A DNA stretch of 64,000 nucleotides from Prosthecobacter gellanilyticus (GTDB taxonomy: Bacteria > Verrucomicrobiota > Verrucomicrobiia > Verrucomicrobiales > Verrucomicrobiaceae): contig NZ_BKAG01000012.1 in NCBI RefSeq assembly GCF_007992435.1, positions 62,001 to 126,000 of the forward strand, in the 5' to 3' direction. Position numbers and translations under genes: made by a program. Each line of letters begins with the position of its first letter. Within the stretch, counting starts at the first letter, position 1. The notes beneath the pieces were generated by a model, which made no database searches, was not told the DNA's origin, and saw only the letters and a program-made list of their open reading frames with translations. Positions 41,065 through 50,115 of the stretch are shown here, one piece after another.

Positions 41065-43050
41065 ATGAGTGATCCCATCCGACACGAGTGCGGCCTTGCC
41101 GTCGTCCGACTGAAAAAGTCCCTGGCCTACTACCAGGAGCACTATGGCACCGCCCTCTATGGCTTCAATTTGCTGGCTGCCCTGATGGCGAAGCAGCGCA
41201 ACCGCGGTCAGGACGGCATTGGCATCGGCTGTTGTAAGCTGGACATGCCAGCAGGCACTCCCTACCTCTTCCGCGAGCGCTTCGACGTGTCCGTGGAGCA
41301 GATGGGCGAGGTCTTCAGCGGCATCCGCAAGGACTACAAGCGCATCGCCCGCAAGATCGATGGCCAGCGCCGTGAGGAGCGCCATGAGACCGGTGTGGAG
41401 CATCTGCCTTTTGAGGAAGATCCCGAGGCCATCAAGCGCGAGTTCGAGCTCGCCGGTGAGATTAATATCGGCCACCTGCGCTACGGCACCTCCGGCGGTC
41501 TAGGCAAAGCCTGCCTGCACCCCTACCTGCGCCGCACCACCTGGCCGACACGCAGCCTCATGGTGATGGGTAATTTCAACCTAACCAACTCTGGTGAGCT
41601 GAATCGCGTCATGATGCAGCGCGGACAGCACCCGGTCTTCGGCACGGACACGCAGAGCGTGCTGGAGGAGATCGGCTTCCAGCTCGATGAAGCGCACACC
41701 CAGCTCTATCACGAACTCCGCGACAGCGGCATGCCAGGGACGGAGATTCCGAAGCATATCAGCGCGCGTCTGGACGTGGGTGAGATGATCCGCAAGTCCG
41801 CGCAGATCTGGGATGGCGGTTATGCCATCGTGGGTGTGATCGGCAGCGGTGACCTCTTTGTGATGCGTGACCCGAACGGCATCCGTCCGTGCTGGTACTA
41901 TGAGAATGACGAGATCCTCGCCTTCGCCTCTGAGCGCGTGGCACTGATGTCTGTGCTCGAAGTGCCGGAAGAAGACGTCAAGGAACTGCCCCCGGCGCAT
42001 GTGGCCGTGATGAAATCCTGCGGCACCTTCACCACGGAAAAATTTACCGAGGTGAGCGAGCCGAAGCCCTGCTCCTTTGAGCGCATCTACTTCTCCCGTG
42101 GCAATGACTCGGAGATCTACAAGCAGCGCAAGCGCCTCGGCGAGCAGCTGGTGGAGCAGGTGGTCGAAGCCATCGACAATGACTTTGAGCACACGGTGCT
42201 GAGCTTCATTCCAAACACGGCGGAGACGGCCTACTTCGGCTTCCTGGATGGGCTCCGCAAGAGCCGCCGCGTGGCCGTGAAGGAAGCGCTGATGGAGATG
42301 CTGAAGAAGGGCGAGCTCGATGAAGCGAAGCTCGACGACCTCGTGCTGCGCAACTGGCCGCGTGCGGAAAAGATCGCGCACAAGGACATCAAAATGCGCA
42401 CCTTCATCGCCTCAGATGCCGGGCGCGATGAGCTGGTCTCCAGCGTCTATGATATCACTTATGGTTCGGTCACGGAGAAGGACAACCTCGTCGTCATTGA
42501 TGACAGCATCGTCCGTGGCACCACCCTGAAGACTTCCCTGCTCCGCATCCTGGCGCGCACGAATCCGAAGCGCATCCTGGTGCTCTCCACCGCCCCGCAG
42601 ATCCGTTATCCGGACTGCTATGGCATCGACATGTCCGAGCTCGGCAAGTTCATCGCCTTCCAGGCCGCTGTGGAGCTGCTGAAAGAGCGTAACATGCGCC
42701 ACGTGCTGCGTGAAACTCATGAAGCCTGTCTCGCCGAGCTCAAGAAGCCTCGCCATGAAATGCGCAATGCCGTGAAGGCCATCTACGCGCCTTTCACCGA
42801 TGAGGAAATCTCCGCGAAGGTCGCCCAGCTTGTCTCGCCGGCGAAGACACCTTGGAAGGGCAAAGTGGAGGTTATTTTCCAGACAATCCCAGGCCTGCAT
42901 GCCGCGCTCGACATCGCCGGTGGCCCAAGTTTCGGTGACTGGTATTTCAGCGGCGACTACCCGACCCCAGGCGGCTTTGGCACCGTGAATCGCGCCTTCA
43001 TCAACTTCTACGAGAAGAAAGAAGGCCGGTCCTACGACACACTGCTTTGA
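41065..43050 (+). CDS. purF: Amidophosphoribosyltransferase, long form
   Basis: PurF makes 5-phosphoribosylamine from PRPP and glutamine, the first committed purine step. The 661-aa length is larger than the ~480-500-aa classical enzyme and fits the long form of Bacteroidetes and Verrucomicrobia. The glutaminase nucleophile is Cys9 (MSDPIRHECGLA), implying removal of eight residues. QRNRGQDGIGIG, INIGHLRYGTSGG and MVMGNFNLTN complete that domain. The PRTase domain has the PRPP loop LVVIDDSIVRGTTLK near 476. A ~30-residue basic insert follows the FSGIRKDYKRI segment. No 4Fe-4S Cys set was noted. rsgA begins 24 bp downstream. Confidence 0.92.
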   Translation: MSDPIRHECGLAVVRLKKSLAYYQEHYGTALYGFNLLAALMAKQRNRGQDGIGIGCCKLDMPAGTPYLFRERFDVSVEQMGEVFSGIRKDYKRIARKIDGQRREERHETGVEHLPFEEDPEAIKREFELAGEINIGHLRYGTSGGLGKACLHPYLRRTTWPTRSLMVMGNFNLTNSGELNRVMMQRGQHPVFGTDTQSVLEEIGFQLDEAHTQLYHELRDSGMPGTEIPKHISARLDVGEMIRKSAQIWDGGYAIVGVIGSGDLFVMRDPNGIRPCWYYENDEILAFASERVALMSVLEVPEEDVKELPPAHVAVMKSCGTFTTEKFTEVSEPKPCSFERIYFSRGNDSEIYKQRKRLGEQLVEQVVEAIDNDFEHTVLSFIPNTAETAYFGFLDGLRKSRRVAVKEALMEMLKKGELDEAKLDDLVLRNWPRAEKIAHKDIKMRTFIASDAGRDELVSSVYDITYGSVTEKDNLVVIDDSIVRGTTLKTSLLRILARTNPKRILVLSTAPQIRYPDCYGIDMSELGKFIAFQAAVELLKERNMRHVLRETHEACLAELKKPRHEMRNAVKAIYAPFTDEEISAKVAQLVSPAKTPWKGKVEVIFQTIPGLHAALDIAGGPSFGDWYFSGDYPTPGGFGTVNRAFINFYEKKEGRSYDTLL

Positions 43051-43074
43051 TACACCCTCACTAAGTTCCATCCC

Positions 43075-44193
43075 ATGCCTCGCAAAATTACACGCGAAGA
43101 CCTCGGCTGGAACAGTCATTTCGAGGATGCTTTCCAACCCTATGCCAAACAGGGCTGGAAGCCTGCACGGCTGCTGCGTGATAACAAAATTAGTTATGGC
43201 TGTCTCGTCTTTGACGAGAAGGATTTCGATGAGCTGGACTGCATCCTCGGTGGCAAGGTTTATCACGATGCTGAGACGGATGCTGATCTGCCAGCAGTCG
43301 GAGACTGGGTCGCCCTGGATGTGACCGGCACGGAGGCCATCATCCGCGCGCGCTTGCCGCGTCAGACCTGCTTTTCACGCAAGGCTTCCGGGAACAGCAG
43401 CGAGGAGCAGGTGCTGGTGGCGAATGCGGATGTGGTCATGGTCATCACCGAGCCAGGCCCAGACTACAGCCTGCGCCGTCTGGAGCGCTACTTCACGCTT
43501 ATCAAGCGCAGCGGTGCCAAGGCGGTGGTGGTGCTGAACAAGGCGGACCTTTTTACGAAAGCCGAGAACGAGCAGGCCGCCGCCGAGATCCGCGAGCTCA
43601 ATCCTGAGTGCGAGGTCCACATCACCAGCGTCCTGGAAAACAAAGGTCTCAAAGTATTGCGCGGTTACATGAAGAAAGGCGTGACCGTGGCCTTGATCGG
43701 TTCCAGTGGCGTCGGCAAATCCGCCATGGTGAATGAGATCGTCGGCGATGAATGGCAGTGGGTCGGAGACGTCAATGAGACCACCGGCAAGGGTCGGCAT
43801 ACTACCACCGCACGTGAATTGATCCTCCTGCCGCGCGGCGGCATCCTGGTGGACAATCCAGGCATCAAGGAGGTGCAGATGTGGACGAATGAAACGATTC
43901 TACGCGAGTCGTTTACCGACATCGAAGACCTCGCCTCGCAGTGCAAGTATCATGACTGCAAGCATGGCAAGGACGCAGGTTGTGCGTTGCGTGCCGCCCT
44001 GGCGGACGGCACTCTCGATGCCGCACGGCTCGAGGGTTTCCTGAAGCTCGAGGATGAGATCGCCCAGCTCAAGAAGCGCCAGAAGAAGCGCCAGATGACA
44101 GTGGAGCGCATCCACAAGCGTGATCACAAGATCAAGGCCCGGAACCGGGAGGACCGCATCGACATCGAGAGCGACCTCAAACCACGCGCCTAA
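43075..44193 (+). CDS. rsgA: Ribosome biogenesis GTPase RsgA
   Basis: RsgA is a circularly permuted GTPase that helps mature the 30S subunit decoding centre. The 372-aa protein has an N-terminal OB fold with PAVGDWVALDV, the permuted G motifs NKADL (G4), then P-loop GSSGVGKSAMVNEI (G1), TTGKGRHTTT (G2) and LVDNPGIKEV (G3). The zinc-binding knuckle CKYHDCKHGKDAGCAL follows near 303-318. A basic C-terminal tail (KKRQKKRQM onward) probably contacts rRNA. It lies 24 bp behind purF, so co-transcription is likely. A palindromic repeat element starts 23 bp after its stop. Confidence 0.94.
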   Translation: MPRKITREDLGWNSHFEDAFQPYAKQGWKPARLLRDNKISYGCLVFDEKDFDELDCILGGKVYHDAETDADLPAVGDWVALDVTGTEAIIRARLPRQTCFSRKASGNSSEEQVLVANADVVMVITEPGPDYSLRRLERYFTLIKRSGAKAVVVLNKADLFTKAENEQAAAEIRELNPECEVHITSVLENKGLKVLRGYMKKGVTVALIGSSGVGKSAMVNEIVGDEWQWVGDVNETTGKGRHTTTARELILLPRGGILVDNPGIKEVQMWTNETILRESFTDIEDLASQCKYHDCKHGKDAGCALRAALADGTLDAARLEGFLKLEDEIAQLKKRQKKRQMTVERIHKRDHKIKARNREDRIDIESDLKPRA

Positions 44194-44215
44194 GGCCAAA
44201 CGACCCAAGGGGCGC

Positions 44216-44359
44216 GGACTTTAGTCCGCAGCATCGCGACCGCAGACACAAGGCTCACCACCTTCATGGGTGCTATTCGTGCCCACGTCTTCGGTTTGAA
44301 TGACTCACCGACCTGAGGCTGCCTTGTGAGAGTTATCAACCTGCAGCGGACTGAAGGCC
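44216..44359. repeat. 144-bp element with 39-bp imperfect inverted ends
   Basis: Arms 44216-44254 and 44321-44359 are inverted copies. The outer 18 bp match at 15 positions (core AGTCCGC), the inner 8 bp (CACAAGGC) match perfectly, and the 13 bp between are diverged but equal in length. The left outer part is also a palindrome by itself, GCGGACT/AGTCCGC with a TT loop (44214-44229). A 66-bp centre has no ORF. It fills much of the 275-bp gap between rsgA and the sulfocyanin gene. Confidence 0.72.
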
Positions 44360-44468
44360 TCGCTCAGGTGACCTTTCGTGACCCTCCCCATACATTTTCC
44401 CGCCCGGCTGAAGGTAAGCCCTCGAATCAGCGTTGACCTCCACGTTCCCTTTCTCCAACCTCCACACC

Positions 44469-45059
44469 ATGATCCGACCGCTCTGCTTTTCTCTCCTCGT
44501 TGCTGCTGCTAGCCTTCAGGCCCAGACTCCTGCCGCGCCACCCCCGGGCCATGATCACAGCATGGAGATTCCCGGTTTGAAGAAAGAGCTCTTCGAAGGC
44601 ATCACTGCGGACGACCTGCTGCGTCCGGGCACCGAGCCGAACAGTGTGAAGGTCACTCTCGTGGCCACTTTCAATGCGGCGAATTACGGCATGAACTTCA
44701 ATGGCTACTCGCATGGCAAGGCCATCCTGACCATCCCCGTGGGCACCAAGGTGAATGTGACCTTCATCAATCCCAGCCCGGTGCCGCACAGCGCCATCGT
44801 GATCGACAAGCCGGACACGAAGAAGCTGCAGATCGCCGAGCCTTGGTTCAAGGGCGGTGCGAGCCCGAAACACCTTGTGGGTCAGACCATGGGCAAGTCT
44901 GAGTTCAGCTTCACGGCAGACGAGGCCGGTGAATATGCCCTGGCCTGTGGCTTCCCTTCCCATGGCGTGGCTGGACATTGGATCAGCCTGAATGTCAGCG
45001 CTGATGCCAAGGTGCCGACCCTGCAGCTGGGCGACCAGCCGGCGAAAGAGGTGAAGTAA
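44469..45059 (+). CDS. Sulfocyanin-family blue copper protein, secreted
   Basis: A 196-aa exported cupredoxin. The ATG at 44469 begins a clean signal peptide (LCFSLLVAAASLQAQ). After a His-rich linker (GHDHSMEI) the copper fold follows: NYGMNFNGYSHGKAILTIPVG, VNVTFINPSPVPHSAIVI (first His ligand) and the ligand loop ACGFPSHGVAGHW (Cys and second His). This wording is that of sulfocyanins and related auracyanin-like proteins, which carry electrons to oxidases. No oxidase genes are adjacent. It is preceded by the inverted-repeat element and followed by a NUDIX gene 99 bp on. Confidence 0.88.
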   Translation: MIRPLCFSLLVAAASLQAQTPAAPPPGHDHSMEIPGLKKELFEGITADDLLRPGTEPNSVKVTLVATFNAANYGMNFNGYSHGKAILTIPVGTKVNVTFINPSPVPHSAIVIDKPDTKKLQIAEPWFKGGASPKHLVGQTMGKSEFSFTADEAGEYALACGFPSHGVAGHWISLNVSADAKVPTLQLGDQPAKEVK

Positions 45060-45158
45060 GCGCATCGAGGGCTTTTGCTCCCAGAAAAACTCCGGCTTCA
45101 TGTGCTGCGTGATTGACCCGGCTCCCATGCCGCGCACTCTCGCGCACCTCTTTCTCTC

Positions 45159-45752
45159 ATGGAACACGTTCTCGTCATCACCCGCGCCCTCCTCGACCAA
45201 CTCGGCAGTTTTCAAGGCTTCCAGCCTGAGGTGGACCGATACTTGACCGCCATGCTGGCCCCGGGGGCGAATTTCTTCATGGAGCGCCCTGCGGCTGAGC
45301 TGGACCCGACGCACAAGCAGCTGATCCCCTATTCCATCTTCCATCATGATGGCCGCTACCTCTGCTACACCCGCGGTGGCAAAAGCGGTGAGAAGCGCCT
45401 CGTGTCCAAACGCAGCGTGGGCATCGGCGGGCACATCAATCCCGTGGACCAGAGCCATGACGGCCTCGGCGAGTCCATGTATTTTAACAGCATCGAGCGT
45501 GAGATCACCGAGGAGCTCGTCATTGGCGGCACCCACACGCAGGAAGTGATTGGCCTAATCAATGATGATTCCAGCGAGGTCGGCAGCGTGCACCTCGGTG
45601 TGGTGCATCGTTTTGAGCTCAGTAGCAATGAGGTGAAGTCAAATGAGGACGCTATCCAGGACCTGCAGTTCTTTACCCTCGGCGAGCTCCGCGCCATGCG
45701 TGACCAGCTCGAGACTTGGTCCCAAATCATTGTGGATCATTTGAAAGCGTAA
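45159..45752 (+). CDS. NUDIX-fold hydrolase-like protein
   Basis: A 197-aa cytoplasmic protein with a NUDIX-like core. VGIGGHINPVDQ (88-98) and REITEEL (114-120) match the first and last parts of the NUDIX box (GX5EX7REUXEEXGU). The residue after EEL is Val-Ile-Gly-Gly rather than a strict match, and the spacing is slightly longer, so catalytic activity is likely but not certain. The N-terminal ~55 residues (MEHVLVITRALLDQLGSFQG) precede the core. Homologues are annotated as phosphoesterases of unknown substrate. It is convergent with the PilT-type gene across two small palindromes. Confidence 0.78.
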   Translation: MEHVLVITRALLDQLGSFQGFQPEVDRYLTAMLAPGANFFMERPAAELDPTHKQLIPYSIFHHDGRYLCYTRGGKSGEKRLVSKRSVGIGGHINPVDQSHDGLGESMYFNSIEREITEELVIGGTHTQEVIGLINDDSSEVGSVHLGVVHRFELSSNEVKSNEDAIQDLQFFTLGELRAMRDQLETWSQIIVDHLKA

Positions 45753-45767
45753 TCACGCCGTAGCACG

Positions 45768-45898
45768 AGGGCGGCGGAGCCCTCTCGTCCCCGATGAGGT
45801 GGATACCTCCAGCCTTGTCCGATTGATCCAAGAACTCACGTTCGCGTATCCCACGTTTTGCAAGCTTCGCAGAGACGACCGGTTCCGCATCGCGGAAC
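45768..45898. repeat. Two short palindromes in a convergent gap
   Basis: GAGGGC (45768-45773) pairs with GCCCTC (45780-45785) over a 6-nt loop, and GTTCCGC (45882-45888) pairs with GCGGAAC (45892-45898) over ATC. They lie between the NUDIX gene and the PilT-type gene, which converge. Neither has a T-run, so termination is uncertain. Confidence 0.55.
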
Positions 45899-45919
45899 AC
45901 GGTCACCCTGCAACAATCA

Positions 45920-46972
45920 TCAAGAGATCCCTCGAGCCGCGCGCTTGAACTCGACCTCGTTACCACAGGCGCTGATGGCCTCTGCTTCAGAGATGTAGCC
46001 CGCTTCATACGCACGCACAATGTTGGTCAGGAAGGTGCAGCAGTTTGGGTCGTTGCCGCGCTGCATGTAGGTGCGGATGTTTTCGATGTCCTGCTTGGCG
46101 ATCCATTGCTTCACCGCGCCACCGTTTTCGAGATGCTCCACGACGAGGTGCATGGCTCCATCCACTCGTGGAAGTAGCTTCTGGCAGAGAGCTCCGATGA
46201 GTTGCTGGGAAAGCAGATGCAGGCCCAACGCGGACTGCTCTGGCGGGAAGAGATGGGCGAGACGGTCCACGGCATCCACCGCGCTGTCACTGTGGATGGA
46301 GGCCAGCACGAGGTGACCGGTTTCACTGGCCTGCAGCGTCGTCAGCGCAGTTTCGAGATCGCGAATCTCACCGACCATGATCACGTCCGGAGCTTGGCGC
46401 ATGGCGGCACGCACACCGCGTGCATAGCTCGATGTATCGCGTCCCACCTCACGCTGGGTGAACATGCTGGACTTGTTCGGATACATGAACTCGATCGGGT
46501 CTTCGATCGTCACAATGTGCCGCGCGCAGGTCTCGTTCATCCACTGCAGCAAGCCTGCCATGGTGGTGCTCTTGCCCATGCCGGTCGGGCCGGTGATCAG
46601 GATGAGGCCGCGGGTCTTCATGGCCCATTTGGTGAGCAGCCAGTCCGGCACACCCAAGTTACCCAGCACCGGCAGATCCGTGCGGATGCGGCGCATGACC
46701 ACACCCAGGCGGCCGATGGCCTTGTGCAAATTCACGCGGTAGCGTGTGTGGCTGGATGACACGAGGCCGGAGTCCTTGTCATTATCACCTTCGGGCGAGA
46801 CGCCGCAGGCCTGCCAGAGACCGACCATCTGATTGAGCTGCATGGGCTCGTCACCAAAGAGCATGAGCTGGCCGTTGATCTTCATGCGGGGCAGTTCGCC
46901 TTCCATCAGGAAGACATCACTGGCCTTATGTTCATCCGCTGCATTCAGAATTTCATCGAGAGAAAGGGGCAT
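45920..46972 (-). CDS. PilT/PilU-type twitching motility ATPase
   Basis: A 350-aa retraction-type secretion ATPase. The start at 46972 (MPLSLDEILNAADEHKASDV) gives the usual N-terminal SDVFL segment; the frame stays open 259 codons further only as antisense to DUF1080. Walker A is GPTGMGKSTT (128-137), followed by the Asp box VTIEDPIEFMY, the MRQAPDVIMVGEIRD Walker B, and the His box ASETGHLVLASIHSDSAVDAVDRL. The PilT-type C-terminal AIRNLIRE motif is not seen, and the end (YISEAEAISACGNEVEFKR) is PilU-like. No other pilus gene is nearby. Confidence 0.9.
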   Translation of the reverse strand: MPLSLDEILNAADEHKASDVFLMEGELPRMKINGQLMLFGDEPMQLNQMVGLWQACGVSPEGDNDKDSGLVSSSHTRYRVNLHKAIGRLGVVMRRIRTDLPVLGNLGVPDWLLTKWAMKTRGLILITGPTGMGKSTTMAGLLQWMNETCARHIVTIEDPIEFMYPNKSSMFTQREVGRDTSSYARGVRAAMRQAPDVIMVGEIRDLETALTTLQASETGHLVLASIHSDSAVDAVDRLAHLFPPEQSALGLHLLSQQLIGALCQKLLPRVDGAMHLVVEHLENGGAVKQWIAKQDIENIRTYMQRGNDPNCCTFLTNIVRAYEAGYISEAEAISACGNEVEFKRAARGIS

Positions 46973-47114
46973 GGCGCGCGGATCAAAGCTGGCAGGCTGT
47001 CCTTTGTCGAGAGTGAATCCTGGAACATTCTTACGGAACTGACATCTCAGGTGACTCGATCTCCGATAAAGATCGACAAGACGCGCGTTCCTTTCCACCG
47101 TCATCAACCCCACT

Positions 47115-48080
47115 ATGATCCGACCCATCACCACATCCCTTCTCCTCGCCCTGAGCTTTGCCTCCGTGGCCAGCGCTGAATCCGCTTTCACCGGCCGCTG
47201 GGCTCTGACCATCCCCGGTGGTGGCGCGGGCTGGCTGGGCGTTGAGGAGAAAGACGGTGCCTTCTCCTCCAGCGTTCTTTGGGGCGGCGGCAGCGTGGTC
47301 CCCACCACCTCCACCAAGGTCGAAGGTGACACCCTCATCGTCACCCGTGAGCAAAAGAACAAAGAAGGCAAAGTCACCACCGAAACCATCACCGCGAAAG
47401 CTGATGGCGATGCGCTGAAGCTCAGCACCTCCAAGAAGAACGCGGAAGGCAAGACCATGGGCCAGCCAGCCGAATTCACCGGCAAGCGCATCCCTGCCAT
47501 CCCGGCGAAGCCTGATCTCTCCAAGGTCAAGTATGGCGCTCCGATCCCGCTTCTGAACGGCAAGGACCTCGCCGGCTGGCGCCTCCTGAAAGAAGCCGAC
47601 AACGGCTGGAGCGTGGTCGATGGCATCCTGCAGAACCGCGTGGTGAAGGAGAAGGACAAGCACTTCGGCAACCTGCGCACGGATGCTGAGTTCGAGGACT
47701 TCAATTTGAAGACCGAGGTCCGCACCCAGGAGAACAGCAACAGCGGCATCTACCTGCGCGGCATCTATGAAGTGCAGGTCATGGAGAGCTTCGGCAAGCC
47801 GCTGGACTCCCACCACATGGGCGCGCTCTACAGCCGCATCACTCCCAGCGTGAACGCGGAGAAGGCCATCGGCGAATGGCAGTCGCTTGATATCACTCTC
47901 GTCGACCGTCACCTCACCGTCATCCTCAATGGCAAGACCATCATCGACAACCAGCCCGTGCTCGGTTGCACCGGTGGTGCCATGACCAGCGATGAGTTCA
48001 AGCCAGGCCCCATTTACCTCCAGGGAGACCACACCAACGTGGACTACCGCAACATGGTTCTCACGCCCGTCGTGAAGTGA
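47115..48080 (+). CDS. DUF1080 (3-keto-disaccharide hydrolase-type) exported protein
   Basis: A 321-aa secreted protein. The signal peptide is TSLLLALSFASVASAE. Residues ~22-130 form a lipocalin-like or beta-rich N-terminal part (FTGRWALTIPGGGAGWLGVE). The C-terminal ~190 residues are DUF1080, a concanavalin-like jellyroll: LLNGKDLAGWRL, GWSVVDGILQNR, FEDFNLKTEVRTQENSNSGI, YEVQVMESFG and the WQSLDITLVDRHLTVILNGK strand pair. Some members act on 3-keto sugars; others only bind glycans. The gene has its own terminator and diverges from the PilT-type gene with a 142-bp gap. Confidence 0.9.
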   Translation: MIRPITTSLLLALSFASVASAESAFTGRWALTIPGGGAGWLGVEEKDGAFSSSVLWGGGSVVPTTSTKVEGDTLIVTREQKNKEGKVTTETITAKADGDALKLSTSKKNAEGKTMGQPAEFTGKRIPAIPAKPDLSKVKYGAPIPLLNGKDLAGWRLLKEADNGWSVVDGILQNRVVKEKDKHFGNLRTDAEFEDFNLKTEVRTQENSNSGIYLRGIYEVQVMESFGKPLDSHHMGALYSRITPSVNAEKAIGEWQSLDITLVDRHLTVILNGKTIIDNQPVLGCTGGAMTSDEFKPGPIYLQGDHTNVDYRNMVLTPVVK

Positions 48081-48117
48081 ACCACACGGTTCGCGCCCTT
48101 CTTTAAAACTGGCATCA

Positions 48118-48148
48118 GGCCCGCTTCAGCAATGAGGCGGGCCTTTTC
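48118..48148 (+). terminator. Intrinsic terminator after DUF1080
   Basis: GGCCCGC (48118-48124) pairs with GCGGGCC (48137-48143), followed by TTTT at 48144-48147. It lies 37 bp past the DUF1080 stop. Confidence 0.85.
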
Positions 48149-48215
48149 GTTGATTCACGGGTTATTTGCCTAACGAAAAGCAGTTAAACACCACCTTCGG
48201 TGCGCATCCATCAAG

Positions 48216-49952
48216 TCACGCCTTCGTTCCCAGATCTCCCATCAGCTGGTCGATGAAGATGCGGCGCTCCTGCTCGTTGAGGGTGCCTTCGCGCCAGCAC
48301 AGCGTCAGCACCAGACGGCCGTTCTTCTCGTTCGCGAAGACGCCCGTTCCTGGAGGATCAGAGAAGCTCGGCACATGGTAGGCATTCGTCACCGCGGCAC
48401 CGGCAAAGCGGGTGAGCTCAGGTGCGAACACACCGGTGTTCGAATGGTAGAAGGAGCTGAACTTGCCCTTCATGTGGAAGTTGATGAAAAACATGTGCAG
48501 CCACGGCGGCATGGGGCGCATCATCCACATCAGGTCACGGAAGGCATCACCGATCTTGTCCTTGATGAAGCGCGTGTGCTGCTGGTGCAGAGAGTTCGAG
48601 GCCGCCTCGATCGTGGTCAGGTCCTTGGCCAGCAGGTTGCAGAAGAACATCGTGAGATGGTTCTGAAACAGCGGGCCGCGCGTGCCCTTCTTGCGCACCT
48701 GGATCGGCACGCAGCACATGAGGGACTCCGGCTTGATCTCGCGATGCGTGAACACGGCCTGATGCGCGCGCATGGCGCAGGCCAGATGAAAGGGCATGTT
48801 GATAAGCGGGCCGGAAATCTCAGCGCTGCGCTTCGCGGCTTCCATCGTCTGCGCTTCGGTCAGCGTGATGACCTGGAAGTGCGCACGACCTTCGGAAAGC
48901 TTCGCGGAACCCAGCGCTTCAAAGGGCTTGTCCATCACCGAGTCAAAGAAGGTTGGCATGACCTTCGCCGTCTTCCAGCGGTCACCCCAGCCACGTTGAT
49001 CATAGATGTCCGTGAGGTCAAAAGCCGGCACGGGCTCGCCACCGCCGCCGAGGAGACGGTTGAGCTCGACCAGGAAGAACTCGGCGCCGATGCCGTCCAT
49101 GATCAGATGGCTCCATGAGAAGACGAGGACACAGGCGCCGTCCGCTTTCTCCACAAGATCAAAGCGCACGTTCATCCAGCCATCGTCATACTGCGGCAGG
49201 GAGGTGTTGATGATGTCATCCAGCTTGGTCTGCAGGTCCAGAAACTCGACCGCGCCATCATCATAGAGCTTGCCAGGAGATCCTGTCTGCGACCAGAGAT
49301 GCAGCTCTATCGGACGCGGGAAGCGCGCTGGCTCCCAGCGCGGCAGAGAGAAGAAGGTGGGCTGCTTCAACTGCGCGGTGAAGATGGGAAACGGGAAGTG
49401 TCCGGGCAGCTCGATCAGCAGCTTCTTCAAGGCGCTCACATCCGGGATGCGGTCCAGCTCAATGAAGGAATGGGCGATGTGACCACCCTGCCCCGCTTTG
49501 CGCAGCATCTCGTCAAAGGCATGCGTGAAGAAGTCACAGTCCCGCAGTGGCAGCGTGCTCAGCTTCTGCTGGGGAATAAAGGAGGATGTCTGGGGCGCAG
49601 GTGCTGGCACGGAAACTGGAGCAGGAGCGGCGTCAACCTTCGTCGGTTCAGCCGCTGGTGCTGGTGACGTCTCCGGCTCGCTGCTAGCGATCACCTCATA
49701 TCCCTGCGCCACCAGCAGCGCCCCGATGGCCCGGGCATTCTTGAAGTTCGCCCGGGAGACACTGCCCACCGGGATGGCCACGCCAAAATGCTCTTCCAGA
49801 AGCAGCAGGAGCTGCATGATCGCCATGGAGTCCAGTCCTGCTTCAAAAAGGTCTGACTCGACAGTGAAGCCCGGGGGTGTCTGAAGCACCTCATTGCGGA
49901 CGAGATCTAGGACGCGGAGTTCGAGCTGGGCGAGAGTTTCAGAAGCAGGCAT
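48216..49952 (-). CDS. Stand-alone acyl carrier protein-condensation didomain protein
   Basis: A 578-aa protein with two recognisable parts. Residues 1-85 are an acyl/peptidyl carrier domain with FEAGLDSMAIMQLL; Ser42 should carry the phosphopantetheine arm. An Ala/Pro linker (about 92-125) follows. From about 135 the protein resembles a condensation or WS/DGAT-type acyltransferase, with the HxxxDG motif as HLIMDG (282-287) and a typical C-terminal half (NHLTMFFCNL, VTNAYHVPSFSDPPG). It probably transfers an acyl group held on its own carrier domain to an unknown acceptor. No adenylation, ketosynthase or thioesterase gene is adjacent. It is convergent with DUF1080 and divergent from the cyclase. 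Confidence 0.8.
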   Translation of the reverse strand: MPASETLAQLELRVLDLVRNEVLQTPPGFTVESDLFEAGLDSMAIMQLLLLLEEHFGVAIPVGSVSRANFKNARAIGALLVAQGYEVIASSEPETSPAPAAEPTKVDAAPAPVSVPAPAPQTSSFIPQQKLSTLPLRDCDFFTHAFDEMLRKAGQGGHIAHSFIELDRIPDVSALKKLLIELPGHFPFPIFTAQLKQPTFFSLPRWEPARFPRPIELHLWSQTGSPGKLYDDGAVEFLDLQTKLDDIINTSLPQYDDGWMNVRFDLVEKADGACVLVFSWSHLIMDGIGAEFFLVELNRLLGGGGEPVPAFDLTDIYDQRGWGDRWKTAKVMPTFFDSVMDKPFEALGSAKLSEGRAHFQVITLTEAQTMEAAKRSAEISGPLINMPFHLACAMRAHQAVFTHREIKPESLMCCVPIQVRKKGTRGPLFQNHLTMFFCNLLAKDLTTIEAASNSLHQQHTRFIKDKIGDAFRDLMWMMRPMPPWLHMFFINFHMKGKFSSFYHSNTGVFAPELTRFAGAAVTNAYHVPSFSDPPGTGVFANEKNGRLVLTLCWREGTLNEQERRIFIDQLMGDLGTKA

Positions 49953-50115
49953 TCGAGAGCAATGGAGCGCGCGATAGTAGGGGCACCTGAGGGAGGGTCA
50001 AGCAGGCGATCATGGAGAGACAAATCAGGGGCAGATAAAATCAGGGTTTCCCTGATGAAAACCTCCCAACTTTCTCCTCGACGCAGGGTTGGACATTTCA
50101 GACCATCCACAGAGC

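Noticed and set aside
46973..47749. N-terminal extension of the PilT-type gene
   Set aside because: It would be translated antisense to the DUF1080 gene; the family N-terminus begins at 46972.
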